A stretch of 64,000 nt of DNA from NCBI GenBank assembly GCA_016748015.1, contig JAAOMT010000776.1, positions 431,496 through 495,495 on the forward strand, read 5' to 3'. The translations under genes were made by a program, and so were the position numbers. Within the stretch, counting starts at the first letter, position 1. Each line of letters starts with the position of its first letter. The notes below the pieces were generated by a model, which was not told the DNA's origin, made no database searches, and worked only from the letters and a program-made list of their open reading frames with translations. This document shows positions 53,030 through 63,972 of the stretch, in pieces. This stretch comes from Geosiphon pyriformis. Lineage: Eukaryota; Glomeromycota; Glomeromycetes; Archaeosporales; Geosiphonaceae.

Positions 53030-53640
53030 ATTGTATATTGGAATCAGAATTGATATTCAATTTCAATTCAAACTCTAACAATAATAACAACAACAAAGAT
53101 TTCAGCTCTGTTCAAAATGATAGCAACAACAACAATAATTCAAACTCTAATTCAAACTCAGAACAATACATTGCACTTTCTGATCTTTCTAAGAAGCAAG
53201 AACTCAAATGATTCAGTAATAATAATGAAGATATTATGCTAGAATGTGTGCATGATATTAATACAGAGTTTGATTTGAGATATTTTGAAAAAAATGTCAT
53301 CAAATTGGAACCACATTTATGCACCTGTATTGATCTAAAAGTAGCACTAGAAATCTCAGCAACAACAATAATTCAATTAGCATTAAGAAGTAATTTATTG
53401 AAAAAAGGAATTAATATCAGAGGAGGAATAATTAATGCAGAATATATGGAAAATATCATTGCAATACTACAAAATGACTTAGAAAAGGCCTATATTATAG
53501 AGCCAAATGAAAAAATAACACAGACAATATTTCTGCCTCTGGTTAAAATAACTCAGTTAGTACCAGTGGGAAACAGAAAAAAATTAGGGATTACAGTTAG
53601 AGAGATAAGTGAATTCAGATCTATAAGTAGAATAAATATA
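53030..53640 (+). pseudogene. Gy2-B dUTPase-like domain with Asn/Ser-rich linker
   Basis: The linker of Asn/Ser (53055-53160) is followed by dUTPase motifs in order: EFDLRYFEKN (motif 1), LALRSNLLKKGINIRG (2), GGIINAEYMENIIAIL (3; catalytic Asp changed to Asn), EPNEKITQTIFLPLVKI (4), ISEFRSISRINI (5, normally GFGST). dUTPase hydrolyses dUTP and limits uracil in cDNA. In retroviruses it sits in pro or pol. This copy is inactive by motif 3. Confidence 0.78.
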
Positions 53641-53990
53641 CCAGTTAATATGACAGAAGAAGAAATTGTTGACAAGAGAGAAATTATCTTCATCCATTAA
53701 TCAGTTTCTATTCCACTATACAACAGATATATGTTAGCATTGGAAAAAAAAGTGAAAGATCAGACACAGATTTTTGAAGTAGAACTAACCACTTGCAAAT
53801 CAGAAAAAATTGGGCTTACCAATTTTTACATACCAGCCAAAAACAAGAACCACATTAAAATTTCTATCTACAACATAACAGGAAATATCATTGAGATACC
53901 AAAAAGAACCACTATTGGATATTTAAGCACTGAAGTTGAAGAACAACCACCAAACCCCATTCCAGACTTTCTACAATTGTGAAAATATAT
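53641..53990 (+). pseudogene. pol: Gy2-B beta-rich segment before RT
   Basis: Open piece 53731-53982: IFEVELTTCKSEKIGLTNFY, SIYNITGNIIEIPKRTTIGY. This type of segment precedes RT in many gypsy pol proteins and is rich in predicted strands. One stop at 53698. Confidence 0.65.
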
Positions 53991-53999
53991 AGATATTAC

Positions 54000-54960
54000 A
54001 TCATAAACAATATACAGACAAGAAGAATGTTATCTGTTCCAACCAGAACAATTAGAACAGATGAACTGAGGAAATTTAGACCCACTTTAATAGATGCAAC
54101 TCAAGATGTTGCTTAACAATTTTACTGACATTTTTGTCAGTAAAAATGAATTTGACAGAACTGATATCATTTAATACCAGATTAAGACTAAAGATACAAT
54201 GTCAATTAAACAAAAAGCATACAGAATACCACCAGCAAGCCATAAAATTATCTAACAAGAAATCAATTAGATGTTATACAATAGGTTAATTCAATCATTA
54301 ATGAGTTCATAATTATTACCAGTAATACTAGTCTGTAAAAAAATAGAAAAATTCACTTTTGTGTGGATTATAAAAAACTCAATAGTGTTACTCATAAAAA
54401 TAGCTATCTAACTCCATGGATCCAGGAATTATTTGATGCTTTTGAAGAAAAGAAATGATTTTCAAAATTAGATCTAGACAGTAATTACTGGCAAGTAGCC
54501 ATGAAACTGGAAAACAAAGAGAAAACTGCATTTACCACAAGAGAAAAAAATTTTGAATTTGAAGTAATGCTATTTGGTTTAATCAATGCACCACCCACCT
54601 TCCAATAATTCATGGAAATTGTTTATACTAAACTACTATGGAAATCAGTAGTCATGTATTTGAATAACACCAATATGTTCTCAAAAACATTTAATAATTA
54701 TTTTTATTATTTACAACAGGTGTTTGAGAGATTAAGAAAAGCTGAATTGAAACTGAATACAACCAAATGCTTCTTTGCCAAAACAAAATTGAAATTCTTG
54801 GAACATATTGTAAGCAAAAATGGCATCAAAACAGATTCAGATAAGATTAAAATAGTCAAAAACTTTCTAGTATCAACAAATTTTACAAAATTAAGAGCAT
54901 TCTTGGAATTTACTAAATACTATTGCCACTTTATTCAGAATTTTTTCAAACTGGCCTAAC
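54000..54960 (+). pseudogene. pol: Gy2-B reverse transcriptase
   Basis: Fingers/palm from about 54030 (FQPEQLEQMN), with stops where Gy2-C has Gln or Trp (around 54255-54272). An open palm-thumb piece runs 54612-54959. The catalytic box reads YLNN (about 54658-54669) instead of YLDD. LKFLEHIVSKNGIKTDSDK and LRAFLEFTKYYCHFIQNF are kept. Confidence 0.78.
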
Positions 54961-55440
54961 CACTTCACCAACTTCAAACAAAAAATGTAAAATATGAATA
55001 AACTAAAACTCAGCAAGAAGCTTTCAACATTCTAAGAAAAAAGCTTATTTAAGCATTAGTATTGATTTATCCAGATTACAGCAAGCCATTTATCATTACT
55101 ACCAATACATTTGGTCAAGCATTAGAAGCCATACTATCTCAAAGAGAACTGGATAGATGAAAATATTCAGTAGTATATATCAGTCAAAGCTTGAATTCAG
55201 CAGAAAAAAACTATAAAACATTAGCACTAGAATACTTAGCTATTTATTGAGCAGTCATCAAATAGAAAAAATATTTAAGCCAGAAGTTTGAAGTATATAC
55301 TAATCACAAAAGATTGACATTAATCCAGAAACAAAAATTTGGAGATAACTGCCATGTCAGATGGAAAATAGAACTTTTATTATTCAAATATACAGTACAT
55401 TATAAAAAGTAAAAAGAAAATAGAAATGCTAACAGTTTGT
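54961..55440 (+). pseudogene. pol: Gy2-B RNase H
   Basis: Recognisable by comparison with 61248-61560: QEAFNILRKKL, YPDYSKPFIITTN (D replaced by N), and ALEYLAIY. Stops throughout. The last third (VYTNHKRLTLIQKQKF) is shifted. Confidence 0.65.
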
Positions 55441-55519
55441 CACAAATAAAACAAATTTAAGAACATTTCAACTCAAAAATATAACAAAAAATAAATACAC
55501 AAAAATATCAACAACTTTA

Positions 55520-56480
55520 ACAATATATTGATATTCAATTGTTTAAGAAGAAATTATCTCAAAAAGAACAAAGCAACATAAAACAACAATTCAAATATTT
55601 TATTAACCACCAAAATATATTATATCGAAAAAACAGAAAAGATTCAGACCAGCCACTTAGAGTAATCACAGAACCAGAAAAAGAAACAATACTATTTAAT
55701 ATGCACTTAGATCCAATGGCAGGACATTTTTATAAAGAACCAACTATGGAAAGAACCAGAAAAAGATACTATTAACTATCAATATATTCAAACATCATCT
55801 AATACATTCAAAATTATAATGCTTGTTAGAGAAAAAAAAAATAAGACTCAACAAGTCATTGAGACCAATTAAAGTAGGACAACTATTTAATTACATTGGA
55901 ATCGACTTAGTTAAACCACTAACAATCATCAGCAGAGAAAACAGATATATTGCAGTAGCTATAGACTGTCTCACAAAATGGCCAAAAACAAAAGCAATTC
56001 AAAAAGCAGATGTAGAATCTATAGCCAAATTTGTTTATTAAGACTTAATATGTTGACATAGATGTCTAAAAGAATTTTTATTAGACCAAAGAACTTACTT
56101 TGTGAACAGAACATTAACAAAATTAAGTCAAAGATTTGGAATTAAATGACCATTATTATTATCATATCATTTACAAACCAATGGCTTAGTTGAAAGATTC
56201 AATAGAACACTGTGTAAAGCAATCACTAAAATTAGTTAAGAAAACCAGGACAAATGGGATTTATTTATATCATCACTATTATTTGCTTATCAGACAATGA
56301 AGCAAGATACTATACAAGCAACACCATTTAAATTAATATATAGTAAAACAACAACATTACCAGTCGAAATAGAAGTCAAAACATATTCAACTGAACCAAT
56401 AACAGAAGACAATTTCCAAAAAACATTGTTAAAAAGCACATATGACTTAATGAAAACTCTAAAAAACAAATAATAAAGAG
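55520..56480 (+). pseudogene. pol: Gy2-B integrase core
   Basis: HHCC region at 55539-55850 (NMHLDPMAGHFYKE). Core: GIDLVKPLTII (D), LLDQRTYFVN (D region, about 56080), NGLVERFNRTLC (E). Continues to KWDLFISSLLFAY. Stops at former Gln/Trp codons. Confidence 0.72.
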
Positions 56481-57548
56481 CAACTAATAATATACAAAAG
56501 TCACAAGAAAAACAAAAAAAAAACATGATAACCAATTACCAAATAAACTAGTTGAATTTAGGATTGAAAACAAAATACTCTTACATTATACCAAAGCAGA
56601 AAAACAATGAAATGGAAAATTTGATCTCAAATGGAACAAACTATTTCACATAAAAAAAATTCTGGAAAATAGAACTTATAAATTAAGATGGGACAACAAA
56701 ATCTTAACCAAAACAGCACATAGTAATTAACTAAAATCCTATTACAATATAGTATTATCATCTACTAATAATATTTTACAATTGGGAGTACAGAAAATAC
56801 TAGTTCAACCAAAAAAGATTCTATAAGATCTAGAACTAATAATAATTATTGACATGAACATGTTAAATTAAAACATTAAAACTCTATATAAAGAGTCAAA
56901 ATATGATAAAAGATATCAGAAAAATGGAAATTACTGATGACATTTACACACTGGTTCAACAATTTTTTTGATTGATTTAACAACAACATATGAAAATCAC
57001 AATTAATCAATAAATCATTTAATATAAAGATATAAGAAAGAGACCCCAATATGAAGTGCAGAGAAAACCAGAAAACATTATTGACAAGATAATCATAAAA
57101 GTAAAATTGGCAATAAAAAAACAAACAAAAATTATATTATACTAAGAGTTAACAAAAGAAACATAAAATTAGTAGATACATCAATTTCAAGAAACTTTTG
57201 TTATTTTTACTTGGAACAACATCTGAATATTCAAAACTTATATATAGATAAAACAAAATAATTATTCAATACAACAATACTATAACAACTTGAGTAATTT
57301 GTGAGAAAGAACAATCTAACAATATAAGCACAAGCCATTTATTAATTACATGTTGGATTTCAAGACTGACCAAAAATACTACTTAGGACAGTAATAGATA
57401 CAGTTACCACTAATCAAATAGATAAAATAACCAATGTCTAATTTGAAGAATTACAGACCAAAATAACACAAATAATTCTTGAAAAAAAAGTCCAAGAAAT
57501 AATCAAGAAAAGAAAATTAGGAAAGTTTAAGAATTTCAACAGAGCTTA
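56481..57548 (+). pseudogene. Gy2-B integrase C-terminus and post-integrase ORF
   Basis: Basic C-terminal integrase tail to about 56830, then a coding-like region related to 58944-59534: LNIQNLYIDKTK, FEELQTKITQIILEKKVQEI. It ends just before the polypurine tract. Heavily broken. Like Gy1, this family carries an extra region after integrase. Confidence 0.55.
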
Positions 57549-57552
57549 ATAT

Positions 57553-58071
57553 TAAAAAAAAAGAATAATGTTACTTATAGAATATAGGAATTATAGTAGT
57601 ATATATATTAGCCAATCAAAAATAAACATAATAAAATATGGAATTTCAGAATTTTTCTTAGAGAAATTACAGAATTCTAGAAATTACAGGATTTTTATAT
57701 GAGAAATCACAGAATTTCAAAATTCCAGAATTCTTTTCAAGAAATTGCAAGATTCCAGGAATTCTAGAATTTTTGGCAGAAAAAATTGAGGAATTAAGGA
57801 ATTTCAAATATGTATATATAGCAGTAATATTAGAAGCAAAAAAAACAGATCTCTTAGTTTAGACTTCTCTTCTTATCTATTCCTTAATCACTTCAAGAAT
57901 AGTTCATATTCACTGAAGTAAAATTATCAAATTATCAATAAAATACTTATCTACATCCAATTTATATTGTTATCATTTAATTAAAAAATATTCATCAAAC
58001 TCTAACTATTAACACTTTATGTTAATAACTGCTGATATTTAACCATGTTAAAACAATAGCTCTTGATTATG
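57553..58071 (+). repeat. Gy2-B polypurine tract and truncated 3' LTR
   Basis: AAAAAAAAAGAATAA (57554-57568) is followed by TGTTACTTATAG (57569). The LTR matches 48433-48897 and then stops at 58071-58072 against TGTTACAAG, which is the 3' terminus of a minus-strand Gy2 LTR. The remaining 400 bp or so must lie beyond the inserted element, outside the window. Confidence 0.8.
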
Positions 58072-58072
58072 G

Positions 58073-58929
58073 TGTTACAAGTGATTATTTGGGGTCTCAA
58101 AGCAAATAACAAACTCGTAACTTAGTGCTCAATTGCTTTTAATGATGTTGATTTCTGAAGGTGGTTTGTATCTGAAGGTTTTGATTGAGTTTTTTGTATA
58201 ATAGACAGAAATTCAATAGTCGTTTTTAGTAGCCTCCTGGAATCACAATTCTGTCAATTCTTTTCTCAGCTTGGTGGCCAGCAATCCTCTGGTAAGTAAT
58301 CTGTAATTCTTGTATATGTTCTACCCACTTACAGGAGTCTTTTATTAGGCAATCCTTAACATTAATAATTTAGCACTTAATTTTTAATCAATTTAGTAAA
58401 CAACAAAAGAAAGACCAATAAAAAAATAAAAGAAAACAAAGAAAATAAAGAAATAAACCAAGGTAATTTTTTCAAGTTAGTATTCTGTTAATAGCTGTGA
58501 TCAAGAACTATTGTTCCAGTATGATTAAGTATGAATTACTATTAACATAAAGTGTTGATAGTGAACAGTGAATTGAGATAGTGAATAATTATTTATTGAT
58601 ATTTGTAATGTGGAAGGTTGCTTAAATCAAAATCTAAACTGAGAGGTCTGTTTTTTTTACTTCTAATGCTACTGCTATATATACATAATTGAGATTCCTC
58701 AATTTTACAAATCTTCACACCAAAAATTCTGGAATTTCTGGAATCTTGCAATTTCTTTTGAGAGAAATCCTGGAATTCTAAAATCCTGTGATTCCTTGTA
58801 CAAGAATTTTGAAATTTCTGGAATCTTGCAATTCTTCTTGAGAAGAATCCTGGAATTTTACATTTACTATGACTACTTCTGATTGACTAATTTATATGCT
58901 AATATATATTCTATGTTTTATAAGTAATA
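58073..58929 (-). repeat. Gy2-C 3' LTR (minus), 857 bp
   Basis: The minus strand starts TATTACTTATA at 58929 (TG changed to TA) and ends CTTGTAACA at 58073. It follows the polypurine tract AAAAAGGAGAGAATAA (58930-58945). It includes a GATTCC/GGAATT repeat block (58700-58865) and a TATATATAGC-like box. No gene lies in this stretch. Confidence 0.83.
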
Positions 58930-58943
58930 TTATTCTCTCCTTT

Positions 58944-59534
58944 TTAATATTGAGCTCCATTGAGATCTCCCAAATCTTCTAACTCTAATTCTCTATCTTT
59001 AAGTATTTCTTGAATCTCTTTTTCGAGAATTACTTGTGTTATTCTGTTCTGTAATTCTTCAAATTGGGCATTGGTTATTTTTCCCATTTGGTTAACTATA
59101 ATAGAGTCCAATTCTGGATTAAGTAAGATTTCTGGTCTGTCTTGAAATTCAGTATGTAGCCAATATATGGCTCTTGCTTGTGTAGTTAAATTGTTCTTTT
59201 CCACAAATTGTTCTAGTTGTTGCAGTATTGTTGTGTCAAATAATTGGTTTGTTTTATCTGTGTATAAGTTCTGAATATTCAAGTATTGTCCCAAGTAGAA
59301 ATAACAAAAGTTCTTTGGAAATTTGTGTATTTATCATTTCCAAGTTTCTTTGGTCAACTCTTGATATGTGATGACACTTATTGGTTCTTTTATTACTAAT
59401 TTTATTTTCAAAACCATTTTGTCAATAGTGTTTTCTGTTTTCTTTTGACTTTTGTATTTGGGTCTCTTTCTGGTATCTTGGTATTGAATGATTTGTTGAT
59501 TGATAATAATTTTCATATTCTGTTGTTGAATCAA
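58944..59534 (-). pseudogene. Gy2-C post-integrase ORF
   Basis: Two open pieces in one frame: MKIIINQQIIQYQDTRKRPK (to 59334), and MGQYLNIQNLYTDKTNQLFD to DLGDLNGAQY (59294-58944, 117 codons to the stop). The region between them is broken. Mostly helical, charged, no membrane segment, no known domain. It lies between integrase and the polypurine tract, as ORF3 does in Gy1, but the two do not look alike. Confidence 0.6.
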
Positions 59535-60960
59535 TTAGAAGAATTGTTGTGCTAGTGCATGAATGTCATCAGTAATATCCATTTTTTTGAAGTCTTTCAT
59601 CACATTTACTATGTCTTTATATACTCTTTTTATTGTTCAATTTTATGTGTTTGGTCCAATGATTATGATTGGTTTCAAATCTTGTGAAATTTCATCTGGT
59701 TGAACTAGTATTCTCTGTACTTCTAATTGTAGAATATTACTGGTGGATAGTAACACTATATGGTGATATGATTTTAGTTGATTACTATGTGCTGCTTTGG
59801 CTAAGATTTTGTTGTCTCATCTTAATTTATAAGCTTTATTTCTAAGAATTTTTTCTAAGTAAAATGGTCTATCCTATTTGAGGTCAAATTTTCTATTCTA
59901 TTGTTTTTCCACTTTGGTACAATGTAAAAGTACTTTGTTTTTAATTTTAAATTTAACTGGTTTATTTGGTAGTTGGTTATTATGTCTTTTTTTTTGTTTT
60001 TCTTGTGACTTTTGGATGTTATCAGCTGCTTTTTGTCACTTGTTCTTTAGAATTTCCATCAAGTTATATGTTCTTCTTAGCAATATTTCTTGAAAATTGT
60101 CTTTAGTTATTGGTTCTACTGGATAAGTATTGACTTCTATCTTTACTGGTAATGTTGCTGTTCTATCATATACTAATTCAAATGGTGTTGCTTATGTAGT
60201 GTTTTGTTTTATTGTTCAATAAGCAAATAATACTGATGGTATAAACAAATCCCATTTGTCTTGATTTTCTTGGCCGAGTTTGGCAATTGTCTCACACAAT
60301 GTTCTATTGAATCTTTCAACTAGTCCATTGTTTTGTGGATGATATGGTGATGATAATGGTCTTTTTATCCCAAATCTTTGACTTAATTCTGTCAATGTTT
60401 TATTCACAAAGTAAGTTCTTTGATCTGATAATAATTTTTTTGGACATCCATGTTGACAGATCAAATCTTGATGAACGAATTTAACAATGGATTTTGCATC
60501 TGCTCTTTGAATGGCTTTTGCTTCTGGCCATTTAGTGAGATAGTTCATGGCTACTGCAATATATCTGTTGCCTTTGCTGGTGATTGTTAATGGTCTGACC
60601 AAGTCAATTCCAATATAGTCAAATGGTTGTCCCACTTTGATTGGTCTTAATGGTTTACTGGATTTTGTTCCTTCTCTTCTCTGACAAGCATCACAATTTC
60701 GAATATATTAAATAATGGCTGGATACATTGATGGCCAATAGTATTTTTTTCTGGTCTTTTCCATGGTTGCTTCTTTATGAAAATGTCTTGCTGTTGGATT
60801 TGAGTGTATGTTGAATAATATTGTCTCTTTCTCTGGTTCTGTGATTACTCTAATTGGTTAATCTGGGTTTCTTTTGTTCTTCTGGTAAAGTGTAGTTTAA
60901 TGATTGATAAAATATTTTGATTGCTGTTTTATGTTGTTTTGTTTCTTTTGAAATAATTTC
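59535..60960 (-). pseudogene. pol: Gy2-C integrase
   Basis: HHCC region at about 60660-60900 (NIHSNPTARHFHKE), then a 140-codon open core (60635-60216). The catalytic triad is complete: GIDLVRPLTI, LLSDQRTYFV, NGLVERFNRTLC, with 35 residues between D and E. A C-terminal tail follows to about 59540 with several stops. This is the best Gy2 integrase in the window. Confidence 0.83.
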
Positions 60961-61560
60961 TCCTTGAACAATTGGGTATCTATATAATGTTGGAATTGTT
61001 TGTATTTTTGTATATTTATCTTTTTGTTATATTTTTTTGGGTTGAAATGTTTCTAGATTTGTCTCATTTGTGACAATCTGTCAGCATTTCTATTGTCTTT
61101 TCCTTTTTTATAATGTACTATAAATATATATGGTGATAATGCTATTTTTCATCTTGTATAATGATTGTCTCCAAATTTTTGCTTCTGAATTGAAATTAAT
61201 CCTTTGTAATTAGTGTACACATTAAACTTTTGATTCAAGTATTCTTTTCATTTGGTGACAGCCCAATAGATAGCTAAGTTTTCTAGTGCTGGAGTTCTAT
61301 AGTTTTTTTCAGTTGGATTTAAGCTTCTATTGGCATAAGTTACTGGATGTTCTTGTCTGTCTGGTCCTTTCTGAGATAATACTGCTCCTAATGCTTGACC
61401 AGATATATCAATTGTAATTATGAATGGCTTGCTATGATCTGGATAGATTAGTACTGGAGCTTGAATAAGCTTTCTTCTTAATATATCAAAAGCTTCTTGC
61501 TGAATTTCTGTCCATTCATATTTGGTGTTCTTTGTTTGGAGTTGGTGTAATGATTGAGTT
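60961..61560 (-). pseudogene. pol: Gy2-C RNase H
   Basis: PFIITIDISGQALGAVLSQ (D), ALENLAIYWAV (E) within the open piece ending at 61248. Then VYTNYKGLISIQKQKFG-like sequence and SRNADRLSQMRQI-like sequence down to 60961 with stops. D, E, D, D partly recognisable. Confidence 0.72.
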
Positions 61561-62480
61561 ATTTTGGAAAAGTTCTTGATAAAGCAGCAGTAGTATTCAG
61601 CAAATCCCAAGAATGCTCTCAATTCTGTGAGATTATTTGGTACTGAAAAGTTCTTGACAATCTCAATCTTGTCTGGATTCGTTTTGATTCCATTTTTGCT
61701 TACAACATGTCCCAAAAACTTGAGTTCAGTTTTTCCAAAGGAATATTTGGTTGCATTTAGCTTTAATCCAGCTTTTTTTAGTCTTTCAAACACTTGTTGG
61801 AGATGATATAGATAATCATCAAATGTTTTTGAGAACACATTGGTGTTATTCAAGTATATGACTACTGATTTTCATAGTAATCCAATATAAACAATTTCCA
61901 TAAGTTATTGGAAAGTAGCTGGAGCATTTATCAAGCCAAATAACATTACTTCAAATTCAAAGTTTCTTTCTTAAATTGTAAAAGCCATTTTCTTTTTGTC
62001 TTCTGGTTTTATGGCTATTTGTTAATAACCACTGTTTAAGTCTAGTGTTAAGAACCATTTTTTTCTACTAAAAGCATCAAACAGTTTTTGTATTTTTGAA
62101 GTCAGGTAACTATCTCCTTTTGTTACTTTATTCAGTTTCTGGTAATCTACACAAAAGCAGATTTTTCTATTTTTCTTATGGACTAGTACCACTGGTGATG
62201 ATCATGAATTTATTAATGGCTGAATTAGTCTGTTGTCAAGCATCCAATTGATTTCTTGATGAATGATTTCATGGCTAGCTGGTGGTACTCTGTATGCTCT
62301 CTGTTTAATTGGCATTGCATCTCTAGTCTTGATTTGATGTTGGATAATGTCAGTTTTGCCAAATTCGTTTTTACTAACAAAAATATCATTAAAATTGCTG
62401 AGTAACATTTTGAGCTGCATATATTGTAGTAGATCTAAGTTTTCTATGTTTATTTGTTCTAATTGTTCTGGTTGGAACAA
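61561..62480 (-). pseudogene. pol: Gy2-C reverse transcriptase
   Basis: Open pieces at 62480-62202 (PEQLEQINIENLDLLQYMQL, QHQIKTRDAMPIKQRAYRVP, HQEINWMLDNRLIQPLINS) and from 61853 (palm and thumb). The catalytic box reads YLNN (about 61848-61859). A Trp-to-stop lies just before it. LELKFLGHVVSKNG-type and LRAFLGFAEYYCCF sequences are kept. Otherwise a typical Ty3/gypsy RT. Confidence 0.82.
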
Positions 62481-62492
62481 ATAACATTTATT

Positions 62493-62891
62493 TCATTCAT
62501 ATATTGTTTGTAATGTAATATTCACATATCTACAAAGTTGTGAAAAGTTTGGAATAATGTCTGGCAGTTGGTTTTCAATTTTGGTGGTTAAGTATCCAAT
62601 GGTTGTTCCTTCTGGTATCCTGATGACATTTCCTGTGTTGTTGTAGATGGGAATTTTTATGTAATCATGATTCTTGGCTGGTATGTGTAAATTGACCAAT
62701 CCAATCTTTTCTGATTCGCAAAGTGTTGCTTCTGTCTCAAAAATTTGAACTTGATCCTTCACTTTTCTCTTTATGACTACCATGTACTGGTCATATGGTG
62801 AAATGAAGATTGATTGATGGGTGGAAATAATTTCTCTCTTGTTAACAATTTTTTTCTCTGCCATATTAACTGATACATTTATTCTACTCAT
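62493..62891 (-). pseudogene. pol: Gy2-C beta-rich segment before RT
   Basis: 133-codon open piece: RINVSVNMAEKKIVNKREII, QVQIFETEATLCESEKIG, VNLHIPAKNHDYIKIPIYNN, TGNVIRIPEGTTIGYLTTKI. It follows dUTPase motif 5 directly and precedes RT. Probable polyprotein spacer domain. Confidence 0.68.
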
Positions 62892-63572
62892 TGATCTAAA
62901 TCTCTGTATCTCTTTAGCTGTGATCCTTAATTCTTTCCTGTTTTCTACTAATATTAATTAAGCTATCTTAACCAGAAGCAGGAATATTGCTTGTGCTATT
63001 TTTTTGTTTAGATTTATGATATATGCTTTTTCTGAATTATTTTGTAGCATAACAATAATATTTCCTATGTATTCTGTGTCAATTATTCCTCCTTTGATGT
63101 TGATTTCCTTTTTGGCTAAGCTATTCCTAGATGCCAACTGAACCATTGTTGTTGCTAGAATTTCCAGTGCTATTTTGAGATCAATACAGATGTGCAAATG
63201 GGATTCCAATTTGATGGAATTTTTTCTTGGATATCTCAGATCAAATCCTGCAACAGTATCATGTGTACATTCTAGCATAATACCTTTATTATTATCACTG
63301 AACCATTTTAGTTCTTGTTTCTTGGTAAGATTGGAAAGCACAATATATTGTTCATGGTTTAAATCAGAGTTTGAATCTGAGTCTAAATTGTTGTCATTGT
63401 TATTATCATATGGAACGGAACTAGAACTGTTGTTTTTGTTGTCATTATTGTTGGAGTTTGAATCAGGATTAAAATTTGATTCTGATTCCGATGCACAGCT
63501 GTGGATTGGTTTTTTCTCCTTTGGGATTGTGTAAATCATGTGGATTGGTGGATTGTAAATAAGGTCACACAT
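62880..63572 (-). pseudogene. Gy2-C dUTPase-like domain with Asn/Ser-rich linker
   Basis: 204-codon open piece (63572-62958). Residues 26-73 are Asp/Asn/Ser-rich. From residue 105: VAGFDLRYPRKN (motif 1), LASRNSLAKKEINIKG (2), GGIIDTEYIGNIIVMLQN (3; catalytic Asp kept, 63078-63080), NLNKKIAQAIFLLL (4). Motif 5 follows a Gln-to-stop (62955-62957) as IQRFRSMSRI, where dUTPases have GFGST. The active-site Asp is intact, unlike Gy2-B. Trimeric dUTPases need motif 5, so activity is unlikely. Confidence 0.82.
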
Positions 63573-63972
63573 ATTACAATATTGAAAGTCACAGGGAATT
63601 AGGCAGTATTAACACAGTCTAGTGTTTAACTGTTTTAAGTATTGCTCTTGCTTTTCTTTAGTGAATGCTAAGTTTTGATAATGTTTATGAAATTCTTTTA
63701 GACCTGTTTCAATATCTAAGAATGCTTCTGGATTGGAAATCAAAACAATGTTGACTGGTTTTGGTGGGTTGTTTTTGATCTCTAAAATTTTGCTGGGTAT
63801 GGCTTCTTTGATTTTAACATTGATTATACACCAGATCTCGTCCTTATCATGTGAATATCTGTCCAAGCAATTGATTGCTTAGTGCCAGGCTGCAGTAATA
63901 GTTGTTTTATGACTCACTCAGTCACTAATAAAGATCATGTATTGGCATGAAACATCACATGTTCTTTCTCGC
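63573..63972 (-). pseudogene. Gy2-C Cys-rich region
   Basis: NSERTCDVSCQYMIF at the top, then YSHDKDEIWCIINVKIKEAI (open 63866-63609) and CLIPCDFQYCNMCDLIYNPP directly before the dUTPase linker. The Cys pairs could bind zinc. The sequence is cut at 63972 by an LTR terminus. Confidence 0.65.

Larger units (their letters stand above)
48433..58072 (+). mobile_element. Gy2-B: complete but decayed Ty3/gypsy element
   Basis: The 5' LTR (48433-49350), PBS, gag, protease, Cys-rich region, dUTPase-like domain, RT, RNase H, integrase, post-integrase ORF, polypurine tract and the first 503 bp of the 3' LTR are all present in order. The 3' LTR is interrupted at 58072 by the 3' end of Gy2-C. Gag and protease are in the same frame, unlike Gy1. 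Confidence 0.85.
58930..63972 (-). mobile_element. Gy2-C: minus-strand Ty3/gypsy, best preserved Gy2
   Basis: From 63972 down to the LTR, the domains Cys-rich, dUTPase, RT, RNase H, integrase and the post-integrase ORF are nearly all in one reading frame, with stops as the main damage. The 5' part (LTR, gag, protease) is not in the window. At 63972 the sequence meets the terminus of another Gy2 LTR. The element is inserted in the 3' LTR of Gy2-B. Confidence 0.84.

Noticed and set aside
53030-53160. Asn/Ser repeats as a prion-like or separate host gene
   Set aside because: The stretch lies in frame inside the Gy2 polyprotein in all three copies.
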